Shown: positions 8,840 to 17,936 of the stretch, piece by piece | Layout: the number at the start of each line of letters is the position of its first letter | How positions within the stretch are numbered: position 1 is the stretch's first letter | NCBI GenBank assembly: GCA_964648295.1 | Contig: CAZYNH010000009.1 | Coordinates: 38,862-102,861 of the forward strand | From: UBA4055 sp964648295 | Lineage (GTDB): Bacteria; UBA4055 | Reading direction: 5' to 3' | Length of the DNA stretch: 64,000 bases | Notes under the pieces: generated by a model | What the model was told of the DNA's origin: nothing | The model's database searches: none | What the model saw: the letters and a program-made list of their open reading frames with translations, nothing else | Translations under genes and position numbers: made by a program

Positions 8840-10861
8840 TCAGGACATGTCTTTGAATTTTCTGAGCGCGAGCTCCGTTATAAAAATTAGTGAGAAAAGA
8901 ATAAGAAACCAGTGATTTCTTGTTAAACTTAAGGACGATTCGATCACCGCAGTCTCGGTTTTACCGGACATCGAAGAGAGAAGGGCGGCGGCAGAATCTA
9001 AAGATACCGCGCGCCCGTTCCTGGCGCGCGCGAAGCTGCGCAGGTAATGAGTGTCGGCTCCCGTTACGGAAGTCTCATGGTCGTTCGGACTGACCCTGAA
9101 TTTTATATCTTTCGCTATGACACCGGCGCCGTCTGTAAAACTTATCCTTGCGGTGTATACGCCCGGTTCCGCCAGGTAGAATTCCGAGCGCAACTCGTTT
9201 TTATCATGAAAGAACACGGCTGAAAGTGAATTCTCAACAATTGTCAGAGAAGGATCGGCGCTGATATCAGGCCTGAGGTTAGCGTCAAGAACGCGTCCTG
9301 TAAAAACTATCTTTTCCCCTGAGATAAATTCAGGCTTTACAGGGCTCATTCTGATCCTTCCGGATGAAGGGTCCGCCGCCGTTCTGTCAGTTATGTTGAG
9401 CATGAGATTGGAGAAATTATCTTCCCAGTCGTTAAAAAGAAGTTTCCAGAACGAGCTGAAGCCGGCTATGACCGTAAACGGGTTTTCCCTGACGCTCATG
9501 AAAAGAACGGGATTTTTACTCTGCCCCTCAACAGAGACCAGAGGTATATATTTTTTGCCGGAAGGCAGGAACCCGGCATTGTATTCGACACCCGGAAGCC
9601 CGTCCAGTTTTATGGCAGAGGGCCCCCTGCTGAAGAGGAAAGCTCCGGCGTCAGTGCCGCCTCCGGACAGGTTTCTGGTATCGGGCACATAACTGAAACT
9701 CGTTATACCGGCATCCGTGATAGCGTTGAGCTTTTCAAGATCGGTCTTTCTTGTTACAAAGAACAGTCTCGAACTGAATTTTGACGCGAGCGCGCCTACA
9801 TCGCTTTTTGAACTCTTCACGGGAAGGGAGAAGAATATCACGGATCTGTATCTGCCCAGATCTCCTATCCTGTCGCTGTCCGCGGAATAGAATATGTCAC
9901 AGCTGTATCCTGCTGAACGCAGAAGCCTGACAAAGAAAGACATGTCAAGCGAAGGCGTGTCTGCTACTATGAGAAATGAGGCGGTTGTTTTTAAAAGCCT
10001 CTGCACCGCTGTTTTCTTATTGTTGTATATGTTCCTTTCGTTAAAAAGAGGGCTGATCATGAACTCAAGCTCTCTGAGATCAGATCTCTGACCGGGTAAT
10101 TCGGCTTTTATCGTGGTGAACGATCCCGGCGCCGGTATATTTCCGTTTGCCGTTCTTATCACTTCGCCATTTTCCATGATCTTGAGAGTGAATTTCCCCG
10201 CTGTGCTTTCGCCTGTATATCCGATAACAGCCGTAAAAGCGTTTTCAGGTTCAGACGCGGGATTGTCGTCGTAATCGATCCGGTCAATGAATATATCGGG
10301 AGCTTTTGTCCTGACAGAGCCGCAGATAATATTTACGGGCAGTCCGGTCTTTAGTGAAAAATTATCGGCGTCCGAGAAATTCCCGTCAGTTACGACGGTC
10401 AGGCTGACCGCGTTCTCCCTGCTGTACGCCCTGTCGATTATGCCGATAATCCCCTGCGATGAGATATTCGAGAACGCACCGCTGAAATCAAGTCCGTCCG
10501 CCGATGAGAGCGTGTCCGGGGTGTAATCAAATTTATAGAAAAGAAAAGAACGGTCGGAAGAGAATTTTTTATAAAGCTCTCTGAATCCGGTCGTATCTGT
10601 TTCGGAAGCGAGAGCTATCGAGTATGAGTTGTCGAAAAGGAGAATGTGCCTCAGATCACGGATGACCTCTTTTTTTATCTTTATCACCGGATCGAAGATG
10701 AGAAGGAGCGCGGCTGTTGTAAAAATGAATTTAAGAGAAAAAAGCGTCAGCAGGAAACTTTTTTTCTGATCCTCTTTCTTATAATAATATCTGACGGCAA
10801 AATACGCGACAACAAGCGATAGAATGAGAAGAATGCCGGGGTATTTAAAGTCAAGGTGCAT
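8840..10861 (-). CDS. Membrane-anchored von Willebrand A-type protein
   Basis: 673 residues. Two N-terminal membrane segments (about 8-24 and 36-57) are followed directly by a VWA-like fold. A MIDAS-type DNSYS (Asp77, Ser79, Ser81) and a downstream TDGNFSDADNF loop fit the DxSxS...TDG metal site. The middle contains FLIVADTPSLDMSF and SVIFFSLPV, like the glutamine-amidotransferase-type domain seen in some membrane VWA proteins. A beta-rich part follows, and a last membrane segment (NHWFLILFSLIFITELAL) sits just before the end. Most of it should face the periplasm. It lies 10 bases downstream of an exported single-TM protein, which resembles the BatA/BatD pairing, although no MoxR ATPase is present. 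Function unknown. Confidence 0.7.
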   Translation of the reverse strand: MHLDFKYPGILLILSLVVAYFAVRYYYKKEDQKKSFLLTLFSLKFIFTTAALLLIFDPVIKIKKEVIRDLRHILLFDNSYSIALASETDTTGFRELYKKFSSDRSFLFYKFDYTPDTLSSADGLDFSGAFSNISSQGIIGIIDRAYSRENAVSLTVVTDGNFSDADNFSLKTGLPVNIICGSVRTKAPDIFIDRIDYDDNPASEPENAFTAVIGYTGESTAGKFTLKIMENGEVIRTANGNIPAPGSFTTIKAELPGQRSDLRELEFMISPLFNERNIYNNKKTAVQRLLKTTASFLIVADTPSLDMSFFVRLLRSAGYSCDIFYSADSDRIGDLGRYRSVIFFSLPVKSSKSDVGALASKFSSRLFFVTRKTDLEKLNAITDAGITSFSYVPDTRNLSGGGTDAGAFLFSRGPSAIKLDGLPGVEYNAGFLPSGKKYIPLVSVEGQSKNPVLFMSVRENPFTVIAGFSSFWKLLFNDWEDNFSNLMLNITDRTAADPSSGRIRMSPVKPEFISGEKIVFTGRVLDANLRPDISADPSLTIVENSLSAVFFHDKNELRSEFYLAEPGVYTARISFTDGAGVIAKDIKFRVSPNDHETSVTGADTHYLRSFARARNGRAVSLDSAAALLSSMSGKTETAVIESSLSLTRNHWFLILFSLIFITELALRKFKDMS

Positions 10862-10871
10862 AGATCAGCGG

Positions 10872-12134
10872 CTAATCTTCTTCGAGGAAGTCAAATCCCC
10901 GTGATATCTTCTTTTCTCCGGTACCCGGTTTTGGCGCCGCGGGAGTTTCGGTCTTCTGCGGGGAATGTTCCTTACCGGCTCCCAGATCAAGATCTATGTT
11001 CAGGCTGACCTCATCCGGTTTCTGTGTCTCGGGTGTTTTTATACCTGCGGGTTTTTTCAGCACTCTTTTGGTCTCGGTCTGTTTTTTTGCTTCAGGTGTT
11101 GAACCGTATTCGAATCTTTCCAAAAGTATCATCATTATTTCTTCTATTGATTTTGTGAGATTAGTCCCTTTTGTTTTAACATTGACCAGAGTGGCGACAT
11201 CATCAAAAAAGGTCTGATATGTTTCAAAAAGAGGATCTTTCTTTTTTAAAGCCATCATGATAAGAAGAACGATCACTAAAAGGGAGAGAGCTCCGATAAC
11301 GGCCAGAGACAGTGTGCTGAAACCCCCGCCAGAAGACGCTGTTCCGATGTTCTGATCCTCGGTTTCCTGCATTGCCGAATAAAGCCCTGCTTTTTCAAGC
11401 GAATCCTCGACCATCATCTGCCTTATTTCTTCCTCGCTGACATCTTCTATTTCCGCGTCTACCTTAACCGTCTTGAAATCTTTGGCGGTCGCGATAAAAT
11501 AAAGCTGGTTTATTTTTCCCTCGCTGAGCTTTCTGTAGACCATAATCTCTTCAGAGAAATTCTCTTCCTTATTAAGCGTCACTTCTATCTCATTAATACC
11601 CTTGCTGACCGAAAGCCTGTTGTCGGACCCGAACCTGAGCAGTCCCTTCGGGTCTTCGATGGTAAGATTCTTAATATTTTTCAGCGCGTTCAGCTTAATT
11701 ACGAATGTCCTGTTGTCCGGGGTGAAATTCAGCCTTGTAAAATCAGAAAAAAGCGAATCATTTACCACAAGGCGCAGTTCCGGCCTGTATATCGCGGATA
11801 CATTGAGAAGCTCCTTTTTACCGATATTTACTTTTGTAAAAACGAACTGGGTCGTGTAAGATTTACCCTCAGTTAGCTCGGCGGGATCCATTGTCCTGGA
11901 ATCGAAGATAATTTCTATCAGTCCTGTGTTGTTGAGTTTTTTCAGAACGAATGGCCTGCTGATGCCCGGTTCAAAACTGAAGGTCTCCGCGCTCTTAAGC
12001 TGAAGAGTAACTGACCCGAATTCTCCCTCGCCCAGAAAATAGTTTCTTTTCTGAGAGAAATCAAGTTCCGCTGCGCTGTGAACGGCGGCCGAAAAAACGA
12101 ACAGGTTCAATAAAATTAATCTTAGTATCTTCAT
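10872..12134 (-). CDS. Exported single-TM protein, BatD-like topology
   Basis: About 420 residues from ATG at 12134, chosen because GGGAG lies 9 bases upstream; a longer TTG start at 12152 has no such site. A signal peptide (MKILRLILLNLFVFSAAVHSA) precedes about 230 residues of beta-rich periplasmic sequence. A low-complexity linker is followed by one membrane segment near 275-296 and a cytoplasmic tail of about 120 residues with Pro/Lys-rich stretches. That topology matches BatD-type partners of VWA proteins, and the next gene downstream is the VWA protein. I see no catalytic motif. The BatD relation is inference from topology and neighbourhood, not sequence. Confidence 0.6.
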   Translation of the reverse strand: MKILRLILLNLFVFSAAVHSAAELDFSQKRNYFLGEGEFGSVTLQLKSAETFSFEPGISRPFVLKKLNNTGLIEIIFDSRTMDPAELTEGKSYTTQFVFTKVNIGKKELLNVSAIYRPELRLVVNDSLFSDFTRLNFTPDNRTFVIKLNALKNIKNLTIEDPKGLLRFGSDNRLSVSKGINEIEVTLNKEENFSEEIMVYRKLSEGKINQLYFIATAKDFKTVKVDAEIEDVSEEEIRQMMVEDSLEKAGLYSAMQETEDQNIGTASSGGGFSTLSLAVIGALSLLVIVLLIMMALKKKDPLFETYQTFFDDVATLVNVKTKGTNLTKSIEEIMMILLERFEYGSTPEAKKQTETKRVLKKPAGIKTPETQKPDEVSLNIDLDLGAGKEHSPQKTETPAAPKPGTGEKKISRGFDFLEED

Positions 12135-12161
12135 CTTGTTTATCTCCCGCAAAATGTTTTT

Positions 12162-14534
12162 TTACATCAGATCGACTGGATCGACGTCGGTATCAATCTT
12201 GATCTTGGAGGGAAATCTGTGCTCAGAAAGTACATCAGAGACGAGTTTCCGGGACTTTGTTCCGCTCCTGTCATTAATTATAAGCGATTTTATCAGAATA
12301 TACAACCGAAATATATTGTTAACTTTTAGAACCATTCTGTCGGCGGGCCTGTATATGATGCATCCCGGGTTTTTTGAACTTAACGCCTCGTAAAACTCCG
12401 ACGCCGCTTTTCTCAGCGCGGGCTGGTCTGAAGAACTGAGCGTGATCTTTATTATCCTCGAAAATGGCGGATAATAAGCTGTCTCCCTGGTCAGAAGCTC
12501 GTTTTCAATAAAGCCGGCGTAGTCATGTTCCCTAATGTGGTCTATTATCCCGGAATGATCAAGAAAGGTCTGAAGTATGACCTCGCCGCAGACACTTCCT
12601 CTGCCGGCTCTTCCCGCGACCTGTTCGATAAGCTGAAAAGCCCTCTCGTCCGACCTGAAGTCCGGAAAAATAAGTTCAGAATCAATGTTGACCACGCAGG
12701 CTACCGAAACATCGTGAAAGTCAAGGCCTTTAGCTATCATTTTTGTGCCGGTGAGTATTGCCGGGCCCGGTTTACCGAAGCTGTCGAGTATACTGCTGTG
12801 CCCGTCCTTATTTCTTGTAGAATCCTGGTCCATCCGGTAAACAGGAACTTCGGGGAAAAGCTGTTTCAGCTCTTCTTCCACCTGCTCCGTTCCCGCGCCT
12901 CTGAAATATATATTATCACCGCCGCATTTCAGGCAGCTGCTTCTGCTTTTTTCAAAATATCCGCAATAGTGGCATATCAGGCTTTTTGACGAAAGGTGAT
13001 AGGTAAGAGAGACCGAGCAGTGCGGGCACATCGCGGGTTCTCTGCAGGAGCCGCACACCAGTACCGGCGCGTAACCTCTTCTGTTCTGGAGGACGATAAT
13101 CTTTCTGCCGAGCGTAAGCTCCCTTCTGAAAACTTCTACGGTATATTTTTCGAAAATGGTACCGTGTTTTTCTTTTCTGATTATCCTGACAGGCGGGAGA
13201 GAAGCGCCGCCGGCCCTCTGTTTTATTTCAAGCAGATGATATTTTCCAGCCTTTACATTATAGTAAGACTCGGCGGAAGGGGTGGCGGACCCCAGAACGA
13301 CAGGCGCGCCGCACATGTACCCCAGCATGACCGCGGAATTCTTCGCGCAGTACCTGGGCTGTTTTTCCGTCTGTTTGTATGACTGGTCGTGCTCCTCGTC
13401 AACAATTATTACCCTGAGTGACACCAGCGGCGCGAAAAGGGCGGACCTGGGTCCCACAGCGACCCTGTAAACGCCGTTCTTCAGTTTTTCCCATGTCTCG
13501 AAACGCTCCAGATCGCTCATCCTGCTGTGAATGACCGCAACGGTATCCCCGAAGCGTGACCTGAACTGCCTGACCATCTGCGGGGTCAGCGAAATTTCCG
13601 GAACAAGAACTAATGCCGTTCCGTTCATTTCGATAGCGGTGCCGGCGAGTTCAAGATATACGGCGGTCTTGCCGCTCCCGGTCACTCCGTGAAGGAGGAA
13701 GGCGGCGTGTTCTTTTTCAATCATCGCGCTTTTTACACGGCGGACGCATTCCTCCTGCTCTCGATTCAGCTTTATTTCCGGTAGCGGCGTTATCTCTTCC
13801 GACATCAGCCGGTCCAGATGGCTTTTTTTAACTTTTATCTTTTCGGCGAACCCTTCCAGGACCGCTTTGTTCATACGCGCCGCGGTAATGTTTTTTTCTT
13901 TAAGGTCTTTCTGCAGAATGATCTCTGAATCATGAAAAAGGGCGGCAAGTTCTTTCATCCTGCCGTCTTCAGGTTCTTTCCCGGTAATCCTGAACCCCGT
14001 CAGCATGACCTCTTTTTTCTTGAAATTTATGCTGAAGCGGGTTTCAACAAGCCCCTTTTTCCTCAGCGCGGCGACCGTTCCTGCGGCCTCTGGCCCGAAA
14101 ATATTAATTATCTCTTTATGTCCGGCCGGACCGAGCTGTTCACAGAACCTGAGTACGGCTTCTTCGTTTTCACTTAAACCGCCGCCGGTTTTTATGAAGA
14201 ATACCTTTTTTTCTGTACCTGAGGCAAGGATCGCAGGAAGAGCGAGTTTAAACACTTCGCCGGGCGGACAGATGTAGTATTCCGCCATCCATCTGAGAAA
14301 TTTCAGCATCAGAGGAGAAAAGACAGGCTCAGTATCTATAACGGACAATATTTCGGATGTCCTCATATCTTTTTCGGGAACCGTTTCGGAAACGGCGAAA
14401 CCTGTCATCTTCCTGTTGTTGAAAACGACCTCGACCCTTTTACCGGTTATTTCGCCGTCATGGAGATCTTCTCTAACGCTGTATGTGAACTCTTCTCTGA
14501 CCGGGACAGGAAGAACGATCCTGAAATATCTCAT
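12162..14534 (-). CDS. priA: Primosomal protein N', replication restart helicase PriA
   Basis: 790 residues. An N-terminal DNA-binding domain precedes a superfamily 2 helicase with Walker A GVTGSGKT, DEEH, GSATPS and the late QVAGRAGRG motif. The cysteine-rich insert CGSCREPAMCPHCSVSLTYH continues with CHYCGYF and CLKCG, giving the two zinc sites typical of PriA. It reloads the replicative helicase at stalled forks. It is first in the minus-strand run priA, exported protein, VWA protein, radA, and has its own promoter. Confidence 0.96.
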   Translation of the reverse strand: MRYFRIVLPVPVREEFTYSVREDLHDGEITGKRVEVVFNNRKMTGFAVSETVPEKDMRTSEILSVIDTEPVFSPLMLKFLRWMAEYYICPPGEVFKLALPAILASGTEKKVFFIKTGGGLSENEEAVLRFCEQLGPAGHKEIINIFGPEAAGTVAALRKKGLVETRFSINFKKKEVMLTGFRITGKEPEDGRMKELAALFHDSEIILQKDLKEKNITAARMNKAVLEGFAEKIKVKKSHLDRLMSEEITPLPEIKLNREQEECVRRVKSAMIEKEHAAFLLHGVTGSGKTAVYLELAGTAIEMNGTALVLVPEISLTPQMVRQFRSRFGDTVAVIHSRMSDLERFETWEKLKNGVYRVAVGPRSALFAPLVSLRVIIVDEEHDQSYKQTEKQPRYCAKNSAVMLGYMCGAPVVLGSATPSAESYYNVKAGKYHLLEIKQRAGGASLPPVRIIRKEKHGTIFEKYTVEVFRRELTLGRKIIVLQNRRGYAPVLVCGSCREPAMCPHCSVSLTYHLSSKSLICHYCGYFEKSRSSCLKCGGDNIYFRGAGTEQVEEELKQLFPEVPVYRMDQDSTRNKDGHSSILDSFGKPGPAILTGTKMIAKGLDFHDVSVACVVNIDSELIFPDFRSDERAFQLIEQVAGRAGRGSVCGEVILQTFLDHSGIIDHIREHDYAGFIENELLTRETAYYPPFSRIIKITLSSSDQPALRKAASEFYEALSSKNPGCIIYRPADRMVLKVNNIFRLYILIKSLIINDRSGTKSRKLVSDVLSEHRFPSKIKIDTDVDPVDLM

Positions 14535-14561
14535 TGGTTTTTCCCTGTGTACAAGCCCCTA

Positions 14562-14589
14562 ATTATAACATTTGAAATCGGGAAATCAA
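14562..14589 (-). promoter_or_regulatory. Promoter for priA
   Basis: On the minus strand TTGATT (14589-14584) and a perfect TATAAT (14567-14562) are 16 bases apart, with an extended -10 TG one base upstream of the hexamer. It is the best -10 on this strand in the AT-rich gap 14535-14718. Confidence 0.5.
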
Positions 14590-14633
14590 ATAAAAAATGA
14601 TTATTTTAAATGAATTAATTTTTGAATTAATAT

Positions 14634-14662
14634 TTGCTTTACGGGTTATTTAATCTTATTTT
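14634..14662 (+). promoter_or_regulatory. Promoter for the zinc-ribbon protein gene
   Basis: TTGCTT (14634-14639), 17 bases, TATTTT (14657-14662). The -10 is the same as that at 650. The box lies in AT-rich sequence between divergent priA and the zinc-ribbon gene. Confidence 0.38.
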
Positions 14663-14718
14663 ACGAGTAACTGCAGGAATACGCAGCAAGTTCTGACATT
14701 AGAAAATGGAGACAGTTT

Positions 14719-16551
14719 ATGGCGGAAGATAAGTCAAGCTACAAATTCGGTTTATACGGAAGATGTCCCGTCTGTAAAGATATCACGAAAGAGATCTGCG
14801 AGGGCTGCGGCGCGGCCGATTCTTTTATCGACTCGAGCAAACCAGGAATAGTAGTGTGTTCGGGATGCAACCTTGAACACAGCATCAGGTGTTCAAAAGG
14901 AGGCTGCGGAAATCAGATCAAAGTGCTCAGAACGCCCAAGAACAACGACGAAAAAGCCAGAATAGACGAGTTTATTTACAGAAAAACGAATAAAGACCTG
15001 GACAAGAGGGTTTTCGTGATAAAAGAGAGCCCGAAAGCTACTGTCGTAAAAGAAGTAAAAGTCCCGGTCGAGGAACTTAAGAAAAAAGAGGAAAAGGAAG
15101 CCGCGATAATAACTCTGGATAAAGAGATCGAATTCGCCGTCGAGCAGCCTGCTCCCGAGCCGGTTAAAAAAAGCGAGCCGGCGCCCGTCCCGAAACCCGA
15201 GCCGGTGATCACCATTGATAAGGAAGAACCGGCAATATCTTTAAAAGACGAGGCCGCTCCGGGTAAGGTGCCGACCCCTGAGGAAAAGCAGGAACTTGAC
15301 AAGATCAAGAATTTCTGGAAAGCCAAGGAGATGACCGAAAAAGAGGAAAAGAAAGAAGAAGAAAGAAGGATAGTCAATCAGTTCTACGATGAACACGAGG
15401 ATGATGTTCTGGACAAAAAAATAAATTTTGAGAATATATATAACGAGACAGCCTATTTTGACTGCAGGGTATGCGGCCGTGAGGAACAGAAACTCGTCTG
15501 CGACAAGTGCGGCCAGAACAACCAGTTCTCCCTGAATTATGATGCGCTGAGCTGCAAATGCGGCAACGACATCAAGGTCAAGACCTGCGACTGCGGAGCA
15601 AAGCACGGGCACAGCGATTTCTATCTGATCTCAGACGGCATAAAATGGCAGTATTCAAAATCAAAGAGCTACTACAACTACAGAAAGGGAAGGATGCTGG
15701 TGTTCTCTACCTGTCCCACTTGCGGCGTCTTTTCCGTGGAAAAATGTAAAGTGTGCGGAAGCAAGGTCAATTTTGGTATGCCGAACAAAAACAACGAGGT
15801 CTACTGCAAGAACTGCGGTACAGTAAATCAGTTCATATGCGAGAACAGAAAATGCGACGATACCGTTAAAACACTGAACAACCCGACATCAATAGAACAG
15901 AAGCTTGAATGGCTTAACGAGGTCATGAACTTCAAAACAAGAGTGACGACAGAAAAAGTTAAATATTCCGAGCCGGGCAATATAAAGAAGGACAAGGAAG
16001 CTATCGTATCGTCGAGCAGCGAGGTAAGCCTCGGAGCCGAATCGCAGATAGACTTCTCAAACTCGTTCATAGAGGAATTCGACAGCAAGACAAAAGAGAT
16101 AATAACATCGTCCTTCATCTCTGAAGTCGAGAACGAGGTCAACCAGAGAAAAAAGCTCAAGGAAGAACTGATGAGCTATAATATGAACCAGCCGAAGATC
16201 GATACCGATAAAAAGCCTTCATTCGGGGCTCCGGCGGGTTCATCAAGGCCGGCAGTTCCTTCCGGAATCGGGAGATCAGAGCCTGAAGACTCCGGGCCTT
16301 CAGTAATCAGTTTTGACGACTCGGGAAGCGGGACAGGAAAATATATAATTATTGCCGTTGTGGTCATAGCGCTCGCCGTTGCCGGATGGTTCGGGTGGAA
16401 AATGTCAGGTCACTCTGAGCCTGTAAAAGAAGTTAAACAGACGGTAAAAACCGTACCAGCGCCTGTACCTGCGCCAGTGCAGGCTGAGCCTGCTGCTGAA
16501 GAAGCAGCACCGGCCCAGGACGCGGAAACACCTGTTCCCGCCGGTGAGTAG
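14719..16551 (+). CDS. Triple zinc-ribbon, single-TM membrane protein
   Basis: 610 residues. Three cysteine-rich modules are visible: 1 (Cys16, 19, 27, 30, 47, 50, 58, 63), 2 (from Cys249) and 3 (from Cys332). All share the pattern CxxCG, CxxCG followed by N-Q/N-F, then further CxC or CxxC pairs, so they look like one duplicated unit. A charged, coiled-coil-prone Lys/Glu/Pro-rich linker separates module 1 from 2 and 3. An acidic region, a membrane segment near 542-562 and a Pro/Ala/Glu tail of about 45 residues follow. There is no signal peptide, so the ribbons should be cytoplasmic and the tail periplasmic. A lipoprotein gene follows 3 bases on. I do not recognise the protein; a scaffold role is speculation. 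Confidence 0.7.
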   Translation: MAEDKSSYKFGLYGRCPVCKDITKEICEGCGAADSFIDSSKPGIVVCSGCNLEHSIRCSKGGCGNQIKVLRTPKNNDEKARIDEFIYRKTNKDLDKRVFVIKESPKATVVKEVKVPVEELKKKEEKEAAIITLDKEIEFAVEQPAPEPVKKSEPAPVPKPEPVITIDKEEPAISLKDEAAPGKVPTPEEKQELDKIKNFWKAKEMTEKEEKKEEERRIVNQFYDEHEDDVLDKKINFENIYNETAYFDCRVCGREEQKLVCDKCGQNNQFSLNYDALSCKCGNDIKVKTCDCGAKHGHSDFYLISDGIKWQYSKSKSYYNYRKGRMLVFSTCPTCGVFSVEKCKVCGSKVNFGMPNKNNEVYCKNCGTVNQFICENRKCDDTVKTLNNPTSIEQKLEWLNEVMNFKTRVTTEKVKYSEPGNIKKDKEAIVSSSSEVSLGAESQIDFSNSFIEEFDSKTKEIITSSFISEVENEVNQRKKLKEELMSYNMNQPKIDTDKKPSFGAPAGSSRPAVPSGIGRSEPEDSGPSVISFDDSGSGTGKYIIIAVVVIALAVAGWFGWKMSGHSEPVKEVKQTVKTVPAPVPAPVQAEPAAEEAAPAQDAETPVPAGE

Positions 16552-16554
16552 GTT

Positions 16555-16785
16555 ATGCTGAAGTTAACGGCTTTCATATTATGTTTACTTGTTATAAACT
16601 GCGCGAAGAAAGAAGAAAGCGTAGAAGAAAGCGGCCTTAAACAGCAGGCCGTGCCTGAAAAAACGAACGCCGCGCAAAGTTATATTGACGCTCAGAAGAG
16701 CAATATAGACAGGGCCAAAGCCGCGGTGGAAAAAAGCCGTCAGGCGACTGAGGCTCAGGAAGAAGCTTTACAGGAAGTAAAATAA
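16555..16785 (+). CDS. Small lipoprotein
   Basis: 76 residues. MLKLTAFILCLLVINC ends in a lipobox-like LVINC, so the mature protein would start at Cys16 and be lipid-anchored. The mature part (about 60 residues) is charged and helical (repeated SYIDAQKSNIDRAKAAVEKS-type heptads), like a short coiled coil. It starts 3 bases after the zinc-ribbon membrane protein stop, so the two are surely co-transcribed and may pair across the inner membrane via that protein's periplasmic tail (inference). It converges with fmt with 2 bases between the stops and no terminator in between. Confidence 0.65.
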   Translation: MLKLTAFILCLLVINCAKKEESVEESGLKQQAVPEKTNAAQSYIDAQKSNIDRAKAAVEKSRQATEAQEEALQEVK

Positions 16786-16787
16786 GA

Positions 16788-17720
16788 TCAACAGAATTTC
16801 GAACCGGGTTCTATCCTGTGCCCGTTCAAAAAACAGCCTGTATCGGTCACAGGTTTTGATTCAGCCTGCAGCTTTGTAACCCTCAATATACCTGACCCGG
16901 TCGCTATCCTCAATATACCCTTTCTGCAGTCGGCTTCGCACACCGTTCCGGGTTCAGAGACCTGAGCACACGGTTCGGGGAACGCTTCGATTATTTTTAT
17001 TGGTCTGCCGTTTAAACTGGCGCAGGCCCCCGGTTTAGGCGAAAGGCCTCTGATCCTGTTGAATATAACTTCCGCGCTCAGATTCCAGTCGATCTTAAAA
17101 TCATCATGGCCGATCTTGGGAGCTTTAGGGTAGTCACCGGGTTCCTGCGGCCTTGAGACGCAGGTCCCGTCAAATATGGACTCTGCCGCGCGGGTTAGAA
17201 GTCCGGCGCCCTTCAGAGCGAGTTTCTCGTAAAGAGATCCGTAACTGTCAGATATTTCAACAGGTAATGTTTCAGAAGAAATGATATTCCCCGTGTCAAC
17301 ACCTTTGTTTAAAAAGAACACGGTTACTCCGGTCTCTTTCTCACCGTTGAAAAGCGCATGGTTTATTGGCGCCGCTCCTCTGTATCTGGGAAGAAGGGAG
17401 GCATGAAGGTTTATGCTTCCTCTTACAGGTATATCAAGAACTTTTCGGGGAAGTATCCTGAAGGCGACAACGATGAAAAGTTCGGCACCTGTTGCTTTTA
17501 ACTGACAGATAAACCCAGGATCGCTCATGCTGACCGGCTGAAGTACAGGCAGTCCCAGCCTTAGAGCTTCATCTTTGACCGGCGTAAAACTGACCTTTCT
17601 GCCTCTTCCTCTTTCTTTGTCAGACTGAGTCACGACCGCTCTGATATCAAAACCTTTCAGGTGAAGTGCCTTGAGCGAGCACACGGCGAATTCAGGCGTT
17701 CCCATAAATATCACAGGCAT
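16788..17720 (-). CDS. fmt: Methionyl-tRNA formyltransferase
   Basis: 310 residues, the normal family length. The N-terminal formyltransferase domain shows MGTPEFAV at the start and SINLHASLLPRYRGAAPI, which holds the catalytic Asn and His. GVTVFFLNKGVDTG provides the catalytic Asp. The C-terminal OB-like domain (NRIRGLSPKPGA) binds tRNA. It formylates the initiator tRNA in the cytoplasm. It is last in the run aspS-xseB-fmt, 8 bases after xseB. Confidence 0.96.
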   Translation of the reverse strand: MPVIFMGTPEFAVCSLKALHLKGFDIRAVVTQSDKERGRGRKVSFTPVKDEALRLGLPVLQPVSMSDPGFICQLKATGAELFIVVAFRILPRKVLDIPVRGSINLHASLLPRYRGAAPINHALFNGEKETGVTVFFLNKGVDTGNIISSETLPVEISDSYGSLYEKLALKGAGLLTRAAESIFDGTCVSRPQEPGDYPKAPKIGHDDFKIDWNLSAEVIFNRIRGLSPKPGACASLNGRPIKIIEAFPEPCAQVSEPGTVCEADCRKGILRIATGSGILRVTKLQAESKPVTDTGCFLNGHRIEPGSKFC

Positions 17721-17728
17721 GGACAGCT

Positions 17729-17932
17729 TTATTTTATTTCCTCCGTCCCGTTCTTAGAGACCTTCAGTATTTTACCTTCGGCCTCGGTAAGCCTGCTCCT
17801 GCAGAGCGCGATAAGTTTCTTGCCTTCCTCATACATCTCGAATGTTCTGTCAAGAGGTATGTCGCCCGATTCAAGCTTCTCCATTATCTCGGTCAGTATT
17901 TTCACGGCGTCTTCATATTTCATTTCTTTCAT
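17729..17932 (-). CDS. xseB: Exodeoxyribonuclease VII small subunit
   Basis: 67 residues, typical XseB size. It has the family pattern of a two-helix coiled coil: MKYEDAVKILTEIMEKLESG, then LDRTFEMYEEGKKLI and CRSRLTEAEGKI. It partners XseA in single-strand exonuclease VII; xseA is not in this window. It lies 4 bases after aspS and 8 before fmt, in the same transcript. Confidence 0.92.
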   Translation of the reverse strand: MKEMKYEDAVKILTEIMEKLESGDIPLDRTFEMYEEGKKLIALCRSRLTEAEGKILKVSKNGTEEIK

Positions 17933-17936
17933 TGTA

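Noticed and set aside
12135..12152. TTG start of the BatD-like protein
   Set aside because: It would place GGGAG inside the gene; ATG 12134 lies 9 bases after that site and starts a clean signal peptide.
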